5,919 bases of DNA, from contig JAABQE010000294.1 of NCBI GenBank assembly GCA_011391655.1, forward strand, positions 1-5,919, in the 5' to 3' direction. The DNA is from Hydrogenophilales bacterium (GTDB lineage Bacteria > Pseudomonadota > Gammaproteobacteria > Burkholderiales > Thiobacillaceae). Of the stretch, positions 1 to 5,919 are shown one piece after another. Numbering within the stretch: position 1 is the first letter of the stretch; every line of letters begins with the position of its first letter. The position numbers and the translations under genes were made by a program. The notes below the pieces were generated by a model. That model was not told where the DNA came from and did no database searches. It was given only the letters and a program-made list of their open reading frames with translations.

Positions 1-1
1 T

Positions 2-349
2 TTGAGTCTGGTTGAATTCGATGTGCTGGCTAGTCTGCGCCGCTCCCCGCCACCCCATGCACTGACGCCATCGGACCTTCAACGAGCGATGTTGATCACG
101 TCTGGCGGGCTGACCAAAGTGTTGCAGCAACTGGAAATGCGAGGGCTTGTATCACGCTCAACCGACGATGCTGACCGACGCGTCAAACCTGTTGCGCTCA
201 CCGATCAGGCCATGCCTGTTCTGGAGAAAGTGATGTCGGAATCGCATACGATTGTGGGCGGTTGGATACGTCAATCATTGACCGGCACCGAGATCAAGCA
301 CCTCACGTTACTTCTGACAAAACTGGTGAATACACCTTCCTCGAGTTGA
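2..349 (+). CDS. MarR-family transcriptional regulator, 5' partial
   Basis: This is the C-terminal part of a MarR-type winged-helix DNA-binding regulator; such proteins bind palindromic operators as dimers and usually repress a neighbouring gene or themselves. In the visible 115 residues, the segment at about 21-51 (LTPSDL through RGLVSR) reads as the helix-turn-helix and recognition helix. Residues 55-66 (DDADRR then VKPVALT) are the beta-wing with the family's Asp/Arg signature, and the rest is the C-terminal dimerisation helix. MarR proteins are usually about 140-165 residues, so roughly 35-50 N-terminal residues lie left of the window. The TTG at position 2 is therefore an internal Leu codon, not a start. 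The gene converges with the methyltransferase on the other strand, so its target is not obvious here; its regulated partner may be upstream. Family call is firm; the ligand and target are unknown. Confidence 0.88.
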   Translation: MSLVEFDVLASLRRSPPPHALTPSDLQRAMLITSGGLTKVLQQLEMRGLVSRSTDDADRRVKPVALTDQAMPVLEKVMSESHTIVGGWIRQSLTGTEIKHLTLLLTKLVNTPSSS

Positions 350-365
350 CCAAATCGCCAAGACC

Positions 366-385
366 AAGCCAGAACCGGCTTTAGA
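366..385 (+). terminator. Weak terminator-like hairpin after the MarR gene
   Basis: AAGCC (366-370) can pair with GGCTT (377-381) around a 6-base loop, 16 bases after the MarR stop codon. The stem is only 5 bp and the T-tract after it is poor (TTTAGATT). It is placed where an intrinsic terminator would be expected, but it is weak and could be chance. Confidence 0.25.
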
Positions 386-547
386 TTATGAGCGTAGCAG
401 CGCCTAGTCACGAAGTGCTTAGCGGACCAATTCGGCCCGGCACCCACAGGCCGCAAAGGCCGACAAACGGACGCTTTCGATCTACCTCACGACTGGACTC
501 TTCCGGGTCGAGAACACCCGATGTCTCAAGACCAAATCAAGCAACCC

Positions 548-564
548 AAAAACCCGAGCAGGGT
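548..564 (-). terminator. Candidate intrinsic terminator of the methyltransferase gene
   Basis: Read on the minus strand, ACCC (564-561) and GGGT (555-552) form a 4-bp stem around the loop TGCTC, followed directly by a T-run (552-548). It lies about 40 bases beyond the methyltransferase stop codon. A second ACCC and GGGT flank the same hairpin and could extend it with a bulge. The stem is short, so the call is tentative, but GC stem plus immediate T-run in the right orientation fits a rho-independent terminator. Confidence 0.4.
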
Positions 565-602
565 GGGTCGATTCGCCTGGCAGAAACCCGGTTCATTTTT
601 TT
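565..602 (+). terminator. Possible plus-strand terminator with a 7-T run
   Basis: GGGT (565-568) can pair with ACCC (586-589), and seven T residues follow at 596-602. The loop is 17 bases and there is a 6-base gap between stem and T-run, so this is a poor match to an intrinsic terminator. If real, it would stop plus-strand transcription from the MarR side before it enters the methyltransferase gene. Confidence 0.2.
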
Positions 603-605
603 GAC

Positions 606-1751
606 TTACAACGCGTGTCGGCGATCGCCGCGCGCAAACCCTGTGAGTTGCGGAAGCGCTCCCTTTGTCAGCGCAATCACCTTGAACAAATCGCCCATCT
701 CGGCGGGTGAAACCAGCCGCTGCACCGCATTGCTCTGCGGCAGAAAGGCGACGGCATCGGTCGGCGGGGTTTGCATCAGCAACTCGGTGAGTCCGGCATT
801 GAGCAAAAAATTCGCCTGGCTGCTGTAGCCCGCGAGTGCCAGCCCCGCAGCCTCCCCCGCCCGCGTCGCCGCACTGAAATCAATGTGCGCGGTGAGATCG
901 CACAGTCCCGGCAGGTAAAACGGATCGTCCAGCGCGTGGTGGCGGTAATGCGCGCGCAGCGTGCCCATGTAACGCTGCGGGTGGTAATACTCGCTCGCAG
1001 CAAAACCATAATCGATCAGCAGGATCAGGCCGCGCTGCAGGCTGTGTGCGAGCGAGGTGATCAGGGCGTCGGCCGCCAGATTGATTTCAGACAGATAGCC
1101 TGGCGCGAGATTCAGGGCATCGGCATGCGCGCGCAGAATGGGATCGTCGATGTGGCGGTCCTGCCACGCGAAGCCATTGCCATCCAGCACTACGCCGCGT
1201 ACCTGTGGCTCCGTTTCAGTCCAGTGCACCAACTCAACCGGCAGCGCGTCGAGCACTTCGTTGCCGAGGATGACGCCGCTGAAATGGCTGGGCAAGGCGT
1301 CCAGCCACTGCACGCGGCCGGCAAGCTGCGGTCGCTCGCGCGTCATCAGATCCTGCTGGCGGGCACGCAGGTCAGCGCTCACTTCGAGAATGGCGTAATG
1401 GGCGGGCAGGGCGTTCAGCTGCTCCAGTTCACCCAGCACATCCACTGCCAGGCTCCCGCTGCCCGCGCCCAGTTCCAGTATGTCGCCGCCGGTCTCCCGA
1501 AGCACCGGCGCAATCGCGTGCGCCAGGGTGCGCCCAAACAGCGGGGTTAGTTCCGGTGCGGTGACAAAATCGCCTGCCGCGCCAAATTTCATCGCGCCCG
1601 CCGCGTAATAGCCCAGCCCCGGCGCGTACAGCGCCGCTTCCATGAATTGTGCAAACGACATCCAGCCGCCCGCCTGTTGAATGAGCGATTGCAAGTGGGC
1701 GGTCACGCGCTGGCTGTGGGCTAGCGCGTCGGGACTGGGAATGGGCAGCAT
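606..1751 (-). CDS. MidA/NDUFAF7-family SAM-dependent methyltransferase (COG1565 type)
   Basis: The 381-residue product is a class I SAM-dependent methyltransferase of the MidA/NDUFAF7 group, at the usual family length. Family blocks in order are: LYAPGLGYYAAG at 41-52, GDFVTAPEL at 60-68, the SAM-binding glycine-rich motif ELGAGSG at 93-99, NEVLDALPV at 164-172, IDYGF at 246-250, GTLRAHYRH at 263-271 and DLTAHIDF at 285-292. In mitochondria NDUFAF7 methylates an arginine of the complex I subunit NDUFS2 during assembly; the bacterial substrate is less clear, and a role in complex I assembly here is inference only. It is predicted cytosolic, with no signal peptide or membrane segment. The ATG at 1751 gives the expected N-terminus, a short lead before the GGWMSFAQFME block, but no good Shine-Dalgarno sequence precedes it. 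The gene diverges from the pteridine reductase gene across an 88-base gap. Confidence 0.93.
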   Translation of the reverse strand: MLPIPSPDALAHSQRVTAHLQSLIQQAGGWMSFAQFMEAALYAPGLGYYAAGAMKFGAAGDFVTAPELTPLFGRTLAHAIAPVLRETGGDILELGAGSGSLAVDVLGELEQLNALPAHYAILEVSADLRARQQDLMTRERPQLAGRVQWLDALPSHFSGVILGNEVLDALPVELVHWTETEPQVRGVVLDGNGFAWQDRHIDDPILRAHADALNLAPGYLSEINLAADALITSLAHSLQRGLILLIDYGFAASEYYHPQRYMGTLRAHYRHHALDDPFYLPGLCDLTAHIDFSAATRAGEAAGLALAGYSSQANFLLNAGLTELLMQTPPTDAVAFLPQSNAVQRLVSPAEMGDLFKVIALTKGALPQLTGFARGDRRHAL

Positions 1752-1820
1752 GCAGCGGATGAGTTCAGGGATAATGCGGAGTGGCGGGAAAACCCAGCCG
1801 GATCAATTTACAACCCAGCG

Positions 1821-1850
1821 ACTATAAAGGCGAATCCCGATGCAAGGCAA
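1821..1850 (-). promoter_or_regulatory. Candidate sigma-70 promoter for the methyltransferase gene
   Basis: On the minus strand, TTGCCT (1850-1845) and TATAGT (1826-1821) sit 18 bases apart. They match the -35 consensus at 4 of 6 positions and the -10 consensus at 5 of 6. Transcription would begin near 1814, leaving a leader of about 60 bases. The -35 lies inside the first codons of the divergent SDR gene, so the two transcripts would overlap and might interfere with each other. Confidence 0.35.
1826..1842 (+). promoter_or_regulatory. Shine-Dalgarno site and start codon of the SDR gene
   Basis: AAAGG (1826-1830) lies 9 bases before the ATG at 1840. It supports that start, which places the Rossmann strand KVVLITGG at the very N-terminus, as expected for an SDR. 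Confidence 0.6.
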
Positions 1851-2580
1851 AGTAGTGTTGATTACCGGCGGGGCCAAGCGCGTGGGGGCGGCGTCGGCGC
1901 GCCTGCTGCACGCGGCGGGCGCCAATCTGATGATCCACTACCGCAGCTCGGCGACCGAGGCACGTGCGTTGCAGGATGAGTTGAATGCCGTGCGCGAGAA
2001 TTCGGTCGCGCTGATTCAGGCCGACCTGCTCGACATCGGCGGCTTGCCCGCACTGGTCAAGCAAACGGTGGTCACTTTCGGCGGGCTCGACGTGCTGCTC
2101 AACAACGCATCGAGCTTTTACCCGACGCCGGTCGGCAGCATCGAAGAAAAAGACTGGATCGACCTGATGGGCAGCAACCTCAAGGCGCCGCTGTTCCTGT
2201 CGCAGGCCGCCGCGCCCGAGCTGAAAAAGCGCCGTGGCTGCATCATCAATATCACCGACATCCACGCTGACCGCCCGATGAAAAGCTACGTGGTGTATTC
2301 CATCGCCAAGGCCGGGCTGGTCGGGCTCACCAAATCGATGGCGCGCGAACTGGCGCCCGAAGTGCGCGTCAACGGCGTCGCCCCGGGGCCGATCATGTGG
2401 CCGGAAGACGACGCCAATTTCGACGAGGTTTCACGCCAGCGCATCATCTCGCACACCATGTTGAAACGCGCCGGCGATCCGTCCGACATTGCGCTGGCAG
2501 TGCGCTTTTTCGCGATGGACACGCATTTCGTCACCGGGCAGATCCTGGCGGTGGATGGCGGGCGCAGCGCCAAGCTCTGA
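1840..2580 (+). CDS. Pteridine reductase-like short-chain dehydrogenase (PTR1/FolM type)
   Basis: The 246-residue product is a classical-size SDR and probably an NADPH-dependent pterin reductase acting on dihydropterins or dihydrofolate in the cytosol. The cofactor motif is TGGAKRVG at 9-16, where the Lys-Arg pair is typical of PTR1 and FolM rather than of FabG. HYRSS at 33-37 fits an NADPH-binding loop, and NNAS is at 88-91. The catalytic residues are Asp140, Tyr153 and Lys157. The usual SDR serine is replaced by Asp, and the spacing of 13 and 4 residues is the same as Asp181-Tyr194-Lys198 of Leishmania PTR1. PGP at 182-184 and VTGQILAVDGG at 231-241 close the fold. The exonuclease I gene follows after 14 bases on the same strand, suggesting co-transcription without an obvious functional link. 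Whether the true substrate is dihydromonapterin, dihydrobiopterin or dihydrofolate cannot be told from sequence; a general SDR annotation remains possible. Confidence 0.88.
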   Translation: MQGKVVLITGGAKRVGAASARLLHAAGANLMIHYRSSATEARALQDELNAVRENSVALIQADLLDIGGLPALVKQTVVTFGGLDVLLNNASSFYPTPVGSIEEKDWIDLMGSNLKAPLFLSQAAAPELKKRRGCIINITDIHADRPMKSYVVYSIAKAGLVGLTKSMARELAPEVRVNGVAPGPIMWPEDDANFDEVSRQRIISHTMLKRAGDPSDIALAVRFFAMDTHFVTGQILAVDGGRSAKL

Positions 2581-2594
2581 ACTTGGCTTAACCT

Positions 2595-4025
2595 ATGCGC
2601 AGCTTCCTCTGGCACGACTACGAAACCTTCGGCATCAGCCCGCGCAGCGACCGGCCGGCGCAGTTTGCCGCGATCCGCACCGATGCCGAGCTGAATGAAA
2701 TCGGCGCGCCGCTGATGCAGTATTGCCAGCCCGCGCCGGATTATTTGCCCGACCCGCAATCCTGCCTGATTACCGGTATCACGCCGCAGCTGTGCCTGGA
2801 GCGGGGCATCCCCGAACACCAGTTCGCCCACGAAATCGAGCAGGCGTTCAGCCAGCCCGGCACCATCGGCGTCGGCTACAACACCATCCGCTTCGATGAT
2901 GAGTTCACCCGCTACCTGTTCTGGCGCAATCTGATCGATCCCTATGCGCGCGAATGGCAGAACGAGTGCGGGCGCTGGGACGTGCTCGATCTGGTGCGCA
3001 CCGCCTATGCGCTGCGGCCGGATGGCATCGTCTGGCCGACCAATGAACAGGGGCGGGTGAGCTTCAAGCTGGAACACCTGAGCGCGGCCAATGGTCTGGC
3101 GCACGAAGCCGCGCACGACGCGCTGTCCGACGTGCGCGCGACAGTGGCGCTGGCGCGCCTGATCCGCACCAACAATCCGCGTCTGTTCGATTTTTGCCTG
3201 GACCTGCACAAAAAGGACAAGGCCGCCGAGCAGGTCAACCTGCGCGCCCCGCGCCCATTTCTGCACATTACCGGGCAGGTACCGGTCGAGCGCGGCTGCC
3301 TGATGGTGGCGTGGCCGCTGGCGCAGCATCCGACCAATAAAAACGAAATCATCGTGTGGGATCTGGCGCATGACCCCAGCGAGCTGTTTGCACTCGACGC
3401 GGCCACCATCCGCCAGCGGATGTTTACCAAGGTCGATGCCTTGCCGGAAGGCATGAGCCGCTTGCCAATCAAAACCATCCACCTGAACAAATCGCCGGTC
3501 GTGATCAGCAACCTCAACACGCTGAGCGCAGAGCGCGCCGAACACTGGGCCATCGACATGCCGGCGGTGCAGCGCCATGCGACGCTCTGTGGTGCGGCAC
3601 CCGACATGGGCGCCATCTGGCAGGCCGTGTTCGAGCGCCCGCCGCAGCCAGCCAGCGATGTCGACGCCGATCTCTACGGCGGCTTCATTGGCAATGCAGA
3701 CCGCGCCGTGCTGAATCGCCTGCGTGATCTGTCGCCCGCGCAACTGGCTGCGTCGCAACCAAGCTTTGCCGATCCGCGCCTGAACGCGTTGCTGTTTCGC
3801 TACCGTGCGCGCAATTTCCCCGCCTCGTTGAACCCGGCCGAGTCGCAGCAATGGCAAGCACTGTGCGCCGCGCGGCTGTTCGATGGGGCAGGCGGCGCGC
3901 GTACGCTGGAGGCCCTGTTCAACGAGATCGATACACTCGCGGAAACGGCCGACGAGCGCGGCGAGGCCATATTGGGCGCGCTCTACGAATACGCCGAAGC
4001 CATTGCGCCCGCCCGCATCGGTTAA
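2595..4025 (+). CDS. sbcB: Exodeoxyribonuclease I
   Basis: The 476-residue product matches exonuclease I, which digests single-stranded DNA 3' to 5' and acts in recombination, mismatch repair and processing of broken ends; the E. coli enzyme has 475 residues. All five DEDDh residues are visible: Asp8 and Glu10 in HDYETFG, Asp101 in GYNTIRFDDE, and His174 and Asp179 in HDALSD. Each is offset by a constant 7 from E. coli Asp15, Glu17, Asp108, His181 and Asp186, so the catalytic spacing is exact. The nuclease domain covers about 1-195, then an SH3-like middle domain to about 345 (start PRPFLHITGQVPV), then a C-terminal helical domain containing DLYGGF near 357 and FRYRARNFP near 400. The ATG at 2595 lies 14 bases after the SDR stop with no clear Shine-Dalgarno, so translation may depend on coupling. 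The shorter N-terminus than in E. coli is ordinary for homologues. Confidence 0.96.
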   Translation: MRSFLWHDYETFGISPRSDRPAQFAAIRTDAELNEIGAPLMQYCQPAPDYLPDPQSCLITGITPQLCLERGIPEHQFAHEIEQAFSQPGTIGVGYNTIRFDDEFTRYLFWRNLIDPYAREWQNECGRWDVLDLVRTAYALRPDGIVWPTNEQGRVSFKLEHLSAANGLAHEAAHDALSDVRATVALARLIRTNNPRLFDFCLDLHKKDKAAEQVNLRAPRPFLHITGQVPVERGCLMVAWPLAQHPTNKNEIIVWDLAHDPSELFALDAATIRQRMFTKVDALPEGMSRLPIKTIHLNKSPVVISNLNTLSAERAEHWAIDMPAVQRHATLCGAAPDMGAIWQAVFERPPQPASDVDADLYGGFIGNADRAVLNRLRDLSPAQLAASQPSFADPRLNALLFRYRARNFPASLNPAESQQWQALCAARLFDGAGGARTLEALFNEIDTLAETADERGEAILGALYEYAEAIAPARIG

Positions 4026-4028
4026 AAT
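4003..4028 (+). promoter_or_regulatory. Candidate promoter overlapping the exonuclease stop codon
   Basis: TAAAAT (4023-4028) matches the -10 consensus at 5 of 6 positions and includes the TAA stop of exonuclease I. A TTGCGC (4003-4008) lies upstream, but the spacer is 14 bases, short of the usual 16-18. A start near 4035 would give a leader of about 27 bases before the ketosynthase GTG. If it works, the ketosynthase pair has its own transcript, separate from the SDR-exonuclease pair. Confidence 0.35.
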
Positions 4029-4061
4029 CTGCCCCGCCATCCGACCCACACCGACCGCTTC

Positions 4062-5258
4062 GTGACCCCCGTTCTCCTCTCCCATTTCACTGCCACCAGC
4101 TGCCTCGGCTACGGCAATGCCGCCACGCTGGCCGCATTGCGGCTGCAGCGCAGCGGCTTGCAACCCTGCCAGTTCGAGACGGTGCATGATCTCGCCATTT
4201 ACGTTGGCGAGGTGGCCGGAGTCGATGCCGTCGAATTGCCGGCATCGCTCGCCGCCTACAATTGCCGCAACAATCGCCTGGCCTGGCTGGGACTGCAGCA
4301 GGACGGTTTCAGCGACGCGGTCGCGGCGGCCATCGCCCGCCATGGCCGGCGACGGGTGGGCGTGTTTCTCGGCACCAGCACTTCGGGCATCCTGGAAACC
4401 GAGCAGGCCTTTCGTTATCGTGACCCGGTGAGCGGCGCACTGCCGGGTGAGTTTGTTTACCGCACCACGCACAACACCTATTCGGTGGCGGATTTCGTCC
4501 GCACCGCGTTTCAGCTTGAAGGTCCCGCCGTGGTGGTCTCCACCGCGTGTTCGTCGAGCGCGAAAGTGTTTGCTTCGGCAGCACGCATGCTGGCCGCCGG
4601 CCTCATCGATGCGGCCATCGTCGGTGGCGTAGATTCCTTGTGTCTCACCACCCTGTACGGCTTCAATTCGCTGGAGCTGCTCTCGCCCGAGCCGTGTCGA
4701 CCCTATGATGTCGCGCGCCAGGGTTTGTCGATCGGCGAAGCGGCTGCGTTCATTTTGCTGGAACGTCCGGGTGCGCAACTGAAGGTAGACGATGTACTGC
4801 TGCTGGGCTCGGGAGAAACCAGCGACGCCCACCACATGTCAGCGCCGCACCCCGATGGCTTGGGCGCGCAGATGGCGATGTCCGCTGCGTTGCAGTCAGC
4901 AGGCTTGCAGGCAGCCGATATCGATTACCTCAACCTGCACGGCACCGCCACGCCCAGCAACGATGCAGCTGAGGGCAAAGCGGTCGCGGCACTTTTTGGC
5001 AACAACGTGCCGTGCAGTTCGACCAAGGGCGCTACCGGCCACACCCTGGGCGCGGCGGGCGGGATGGAGGCGATCATCAGCGCGCTGGCGCTGCAACAGG
5101 GGTTTTTGCCGGGCGGAGTGAACACGCGGCAGGTCGATCCGGCTATCCCGATCCAGTATCTGACGGCCAACCGGGACACCGCGCCGCGCCGGGTGTTGAG
5201 TAATTCGTTCGGGTTTGGCGGCACCAACTGCAGCCTGATTCTGGGGCGCGCAGGATGA
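4062..5258 (+). CDS. Beta-ketoacyl-ACP synthase, aryl polyene cluster type
   Basis: The 398-residue product is a KAS I/II-type thiolase-fold condensing enzyme, joining a malonyl-ACP unit to a growing acyl chain with loss of CO2. The active site is intact: nucleophile Cys163 in VSTACSSSAK, His293 in HGTATPSND, Lys322 and His327 in TKGATGHTLGAAGG, with the NSFGFGGTN glycine-rich motif at 381-389. The N-terminus, LSHFTATSCLGYG, reads like ketosynthases of aryl polyene clusters rather than housekeeping FabF or FabB. The next gene, a chain length factor overlapping by ATGA, fits this; such pairs act as a heterodimer (the ApeO:ApeC pair in Xenorhabdus is the model I know). The GTG at 4062 is the only usable start after the in-frame TAA at 4023, and no Shine-Dalgarno is evident before it. 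The alternative is a fatty-acid ketosynthase, less likely given the partner gene. Confidence 0.9.
   Translation: MTPVLLSHFTATSCLGYGNAATLAALRLQRSGLQPCQFETVHDLAIYVGEVAGVDAVELPASLAAYNCRNNRLAWLGLQQDGFSDAVAAAIARHGRRRVGVFLGTSTSGILETEQAFRYRDPVSGALPGEFVYRTTHNTYSVADFVRTAFQLEGPAVVVSTACSSSAKVFASAARMLAAGLIDAAIVGGVDSLCLTTLYGFNSLELLSPEPCRPYDVARQGLSIGEAAAFILLERPGAQLKVDDVLLLGSGETSDAHHMSAPHPDGLGAQMAMSAALQSAGLQAADIDYLNLHGTATPSNDAAEGKAVAALFGNNVPCSSTKGATGHTLGAAGGMEAIISALALQQGFLPGGVNTRQVDPAIPIQYLTANRDTAPRRVLSNSFGFGGTNCSLILGRAG
5243..5258 (+). promoter_or_regulatory. ATGA stop-start overlap between ketosynthase and chain length factor
   Basis: The ketosynthase TGA (5256-5258) overlaps the next ATG (5255-5257). 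A GGGG at 5243-5246 lies 8 bases upstream and could serve as ribosome binding site. This layout implies translational coupling, which suits two subunits made in equal amounts. Confidence 0.65.
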
Positions 5259-5919
5259 AACTGACCGCTTATCTTGACGGCATCGGTCTGGTCGGCCCCG
5301 GGCTCGACAACTGGCCTGCCGCGCGCCCCATTCTGGCGGGCAGCGTCGCTTACGAATCGCGTCCCCTCGTGGTGGCGGCACCGCAGTCGCTGCCGCCGGC
5401 CGAACGCCGCCGCACCGGACTCGCCATCAAGGTGGCGCTGGCAGTGGGAGAAGAGGCCATCAATGCCGGGCAACTCAATGCCAAACAACTGGCCACGGTG
5501 TTTTCTTCGTCCGGCGCCGACAACGACAATTGCGATGCAATCTGCAAGACGCTGTCTTCCGACGACCGCAGCATTTCGCCGACCCGCTTTCACAATTCGG
5601 TGCACAACGCCCCGGCCGGTTACTGGGGCATCGCCTCCGGCGCGATGACGCCCGCCACCGTGCTGTGCGCGCACGACGCCAGCTTCGGCGCCGGCCTGCT
5701 GGAGGCGCTGACCCAGGTTGCGGTCGAGGGCGCATTTGGGTTTGAACGCGGCGGCACGCTGTTGATCGCCTACGACATGCCGTATCCCGAGCCGCTGCAC
5801 GCCAAGCGGCCGTTGCCCAGCGCGTTTGGCATTGCGCTGGCGCTGATGCCCAGCCGCAGTGCGCACTCGCTGGCGCGGCTTGAGCTTGAATTGAGCGATA
5901 CCACGCCGGATACGCTGGC
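5255..5919 (+). CDS. Beta-ketoacyl synthase chain length factor, 3' partial
   Basis: The reading frame from ATG 5255 stays open to the window edge, giving 221 codons plus two bases; the family is usually a little longer, so a C-terminal end is missing. The product resembles the chain length factor of aryl polyene clusters (ketoacyl-synthase-like, N-terminal domain type). Recognisable blocks are RRRTGLA at 51-57, ATVFSSSGADND at 80-91, ISPTRFHNSVHNAPAGYW at 107-124, LCAHDASFGAGLLEA at 137-151 and IAYDMPYPEPLHAKRP at 171-186. Aligned with the neighbouring ketosynthase, Asp141 falls where that protein has its nucleophilic Cys163, so this subunit should not condense chains itself. In type II PKS systems the comparable subunit pairs with the ketosynthase and sets product length; that role here is inference from family and from the ATGA overlap. 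No premature stop or frameshift was seen in the visible part. Confidence 0.9.
   Translation, partial: MKLTAYLDGIGLVGPGLDNWPAARPILAGSVAYESRPLVVAAPQSLPPAERRRTGLAIKVALAVGEEAINAGQLNAKQLATVFSSSGADNDNCDAICKTLSSDDRSISPTRFHNSVHNAPAGYWGIASGAMTPATVLCAHDASFGAGLLEALTQVAVEGAFGFERGGTLLIAYDMPYPEPLHAKRPLPSAFGIALALMPSRSAHSLARLELELSDTTPDTL

Larger units (their letters stand above)
350..605. other. Intergenic region between convergent genes, no recognised gene
   Basis: This 256-base gap separates the ends of two convergent genes. A plus-strand frame is open from 388 into the methyltransferase gene, but its translation is low-complexity, rich in Arg, Ser and Pro, resembles no family I know, and has no convincing ribosome binding site. 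The stretch holds short hairpin-forming words, including a GGCC-GCAAA-GGCC unit near 450-465 and the terminator-like elements listed separately. Base composition looks less GC-rich than the genes to the right. I see no tRNA, insertion-sequence end or CRISPR repeat. Confidence 0.5.

Noticed and set aside
2..4. TTG at position 2 as the start codon of the MarR gene.
   Set aside because: The protein would lack the N-terminal helix of the family, and the frame is open to the window edge, so the gene is simply cut by the window.
571..820. An 11-base direct repeat, ATTCGCCTGGC, at 571-581 and 810-820.
   Set aside because: Two short copies, one in the coding sequence of the methyltransferase and one downstream of it, with no flanking similarity; chance is a sufficient explanation.
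388..828. A 146-codon plus-strand open frame starting in the intergenic region.
   Set aside because: Its second half is antisense to the methyltransferase C-terminus, it has no clear ribosome binding site, and its composition is unlike a folded protein. A short decayed gene cannot be fully excluded.
771..1550. A 259-codon plus-strand open frame opposite the MidA-type gene.
   Set aside because: It is wholly antisense to a gene with clear family motifs, and its Arg/Gln-rich translation resembles no family.
1807..1828. TTTACA and TATAAA before the SDR gene as a promoter.
   Set aside because: The spacer is only 10 bases, and the TATAAA overlaps the Shine-Dalgarno site, so transcription would start almost at the ATG. 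The other candidate -10, GATAAT at 1770-1775, has no matching -35.
2286..4835. An 849-codon open frame on the minus strand, opposite the SDR, exonuclease and ketosynthase genes.
   Set aside because: It runs antisense across parts of three well-supported genes. Its translation is rich in Gln, Arg, Gly and Ala with no recognisable domain, which is what high GC with G/C-biased third codon positions produces on the opposite strand.
5274..5648. A 124-codon plus-strand frame inside the chain length factor region.
   Set aside because: It is out of frame with the continuous ATG 5255 reading frame, which carries all the family blocks and runs to the window edge.
4925..5866. A 313-codon minus-strand open frame opposite the ketosynthase end and the chain length factor.
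   Set aside because: Antisense to two genes with strong motifs; its translation is Arg/Gly/Ala-rich and unrecognisable.

Overview
The window looks like chromosomal DNA from a GC-rich betaproteobacterium. This is inferred from gene content, protein wording and order: a MidA-family methyltransferase divergent from a pteridine-reductase-like SDR that is followed by exonuclease I. I cannot name a genus. The coding strands of the main genes are GC-rich with G/C-ending codons; the first ~600 bases look less GC-rich by eye.

Layout: (1) 2-349, the C-terminal three quarters of a MarR-family regulator, cut by the left window edge. (2) 350-605, a non-coding stretch between convergent genes, with weak terminator-like hairpins near each gene end. 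(3) 606-1751, minus strand, a MidA/NDUFAF7-family SAM-dependent methyltransferase. (4) 1752-1839, a short divergent promoter region. (5) 1840-2580, an SDR of the pteridine reductase type with the Asp-Tyr-Lys triad of PTR1, followed after 14 bases by (6) 2595-4025, exodeoxyribonuclease I with all five DEDDh residues. (7) 4062-5258, a beta-ketoacyl-ACP synthase with a complete Cys-His-Lys-His active site, overlapping by ATGA (8) 5255-5919, a beta-ketoacyl synthase chain length factor that runs off the right edge and has Asp where the partner has the nucleophilic Cys.

How they work together: genes 5 and 6 are housekeeping (pterin/folate reduction and DNA repair) and are probably co-transcribed. 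Genes 7 and 8 form a ketosynthase/chain-length-factor pair of the kind found in aryl polyene (APE, xanthomonadin-like pigment) clusters, and probably mark the left edge of such a cluster continuing to the right. A -10-like TAAAAT overlapping the exonuclease stop codon could start that transcript. I see no mobile element, CRISPR array, tRNA or rRNA. Nothing here is clearly a new system; the most rewarding item is the APE-type pair and whatever lies beyond the right edge.
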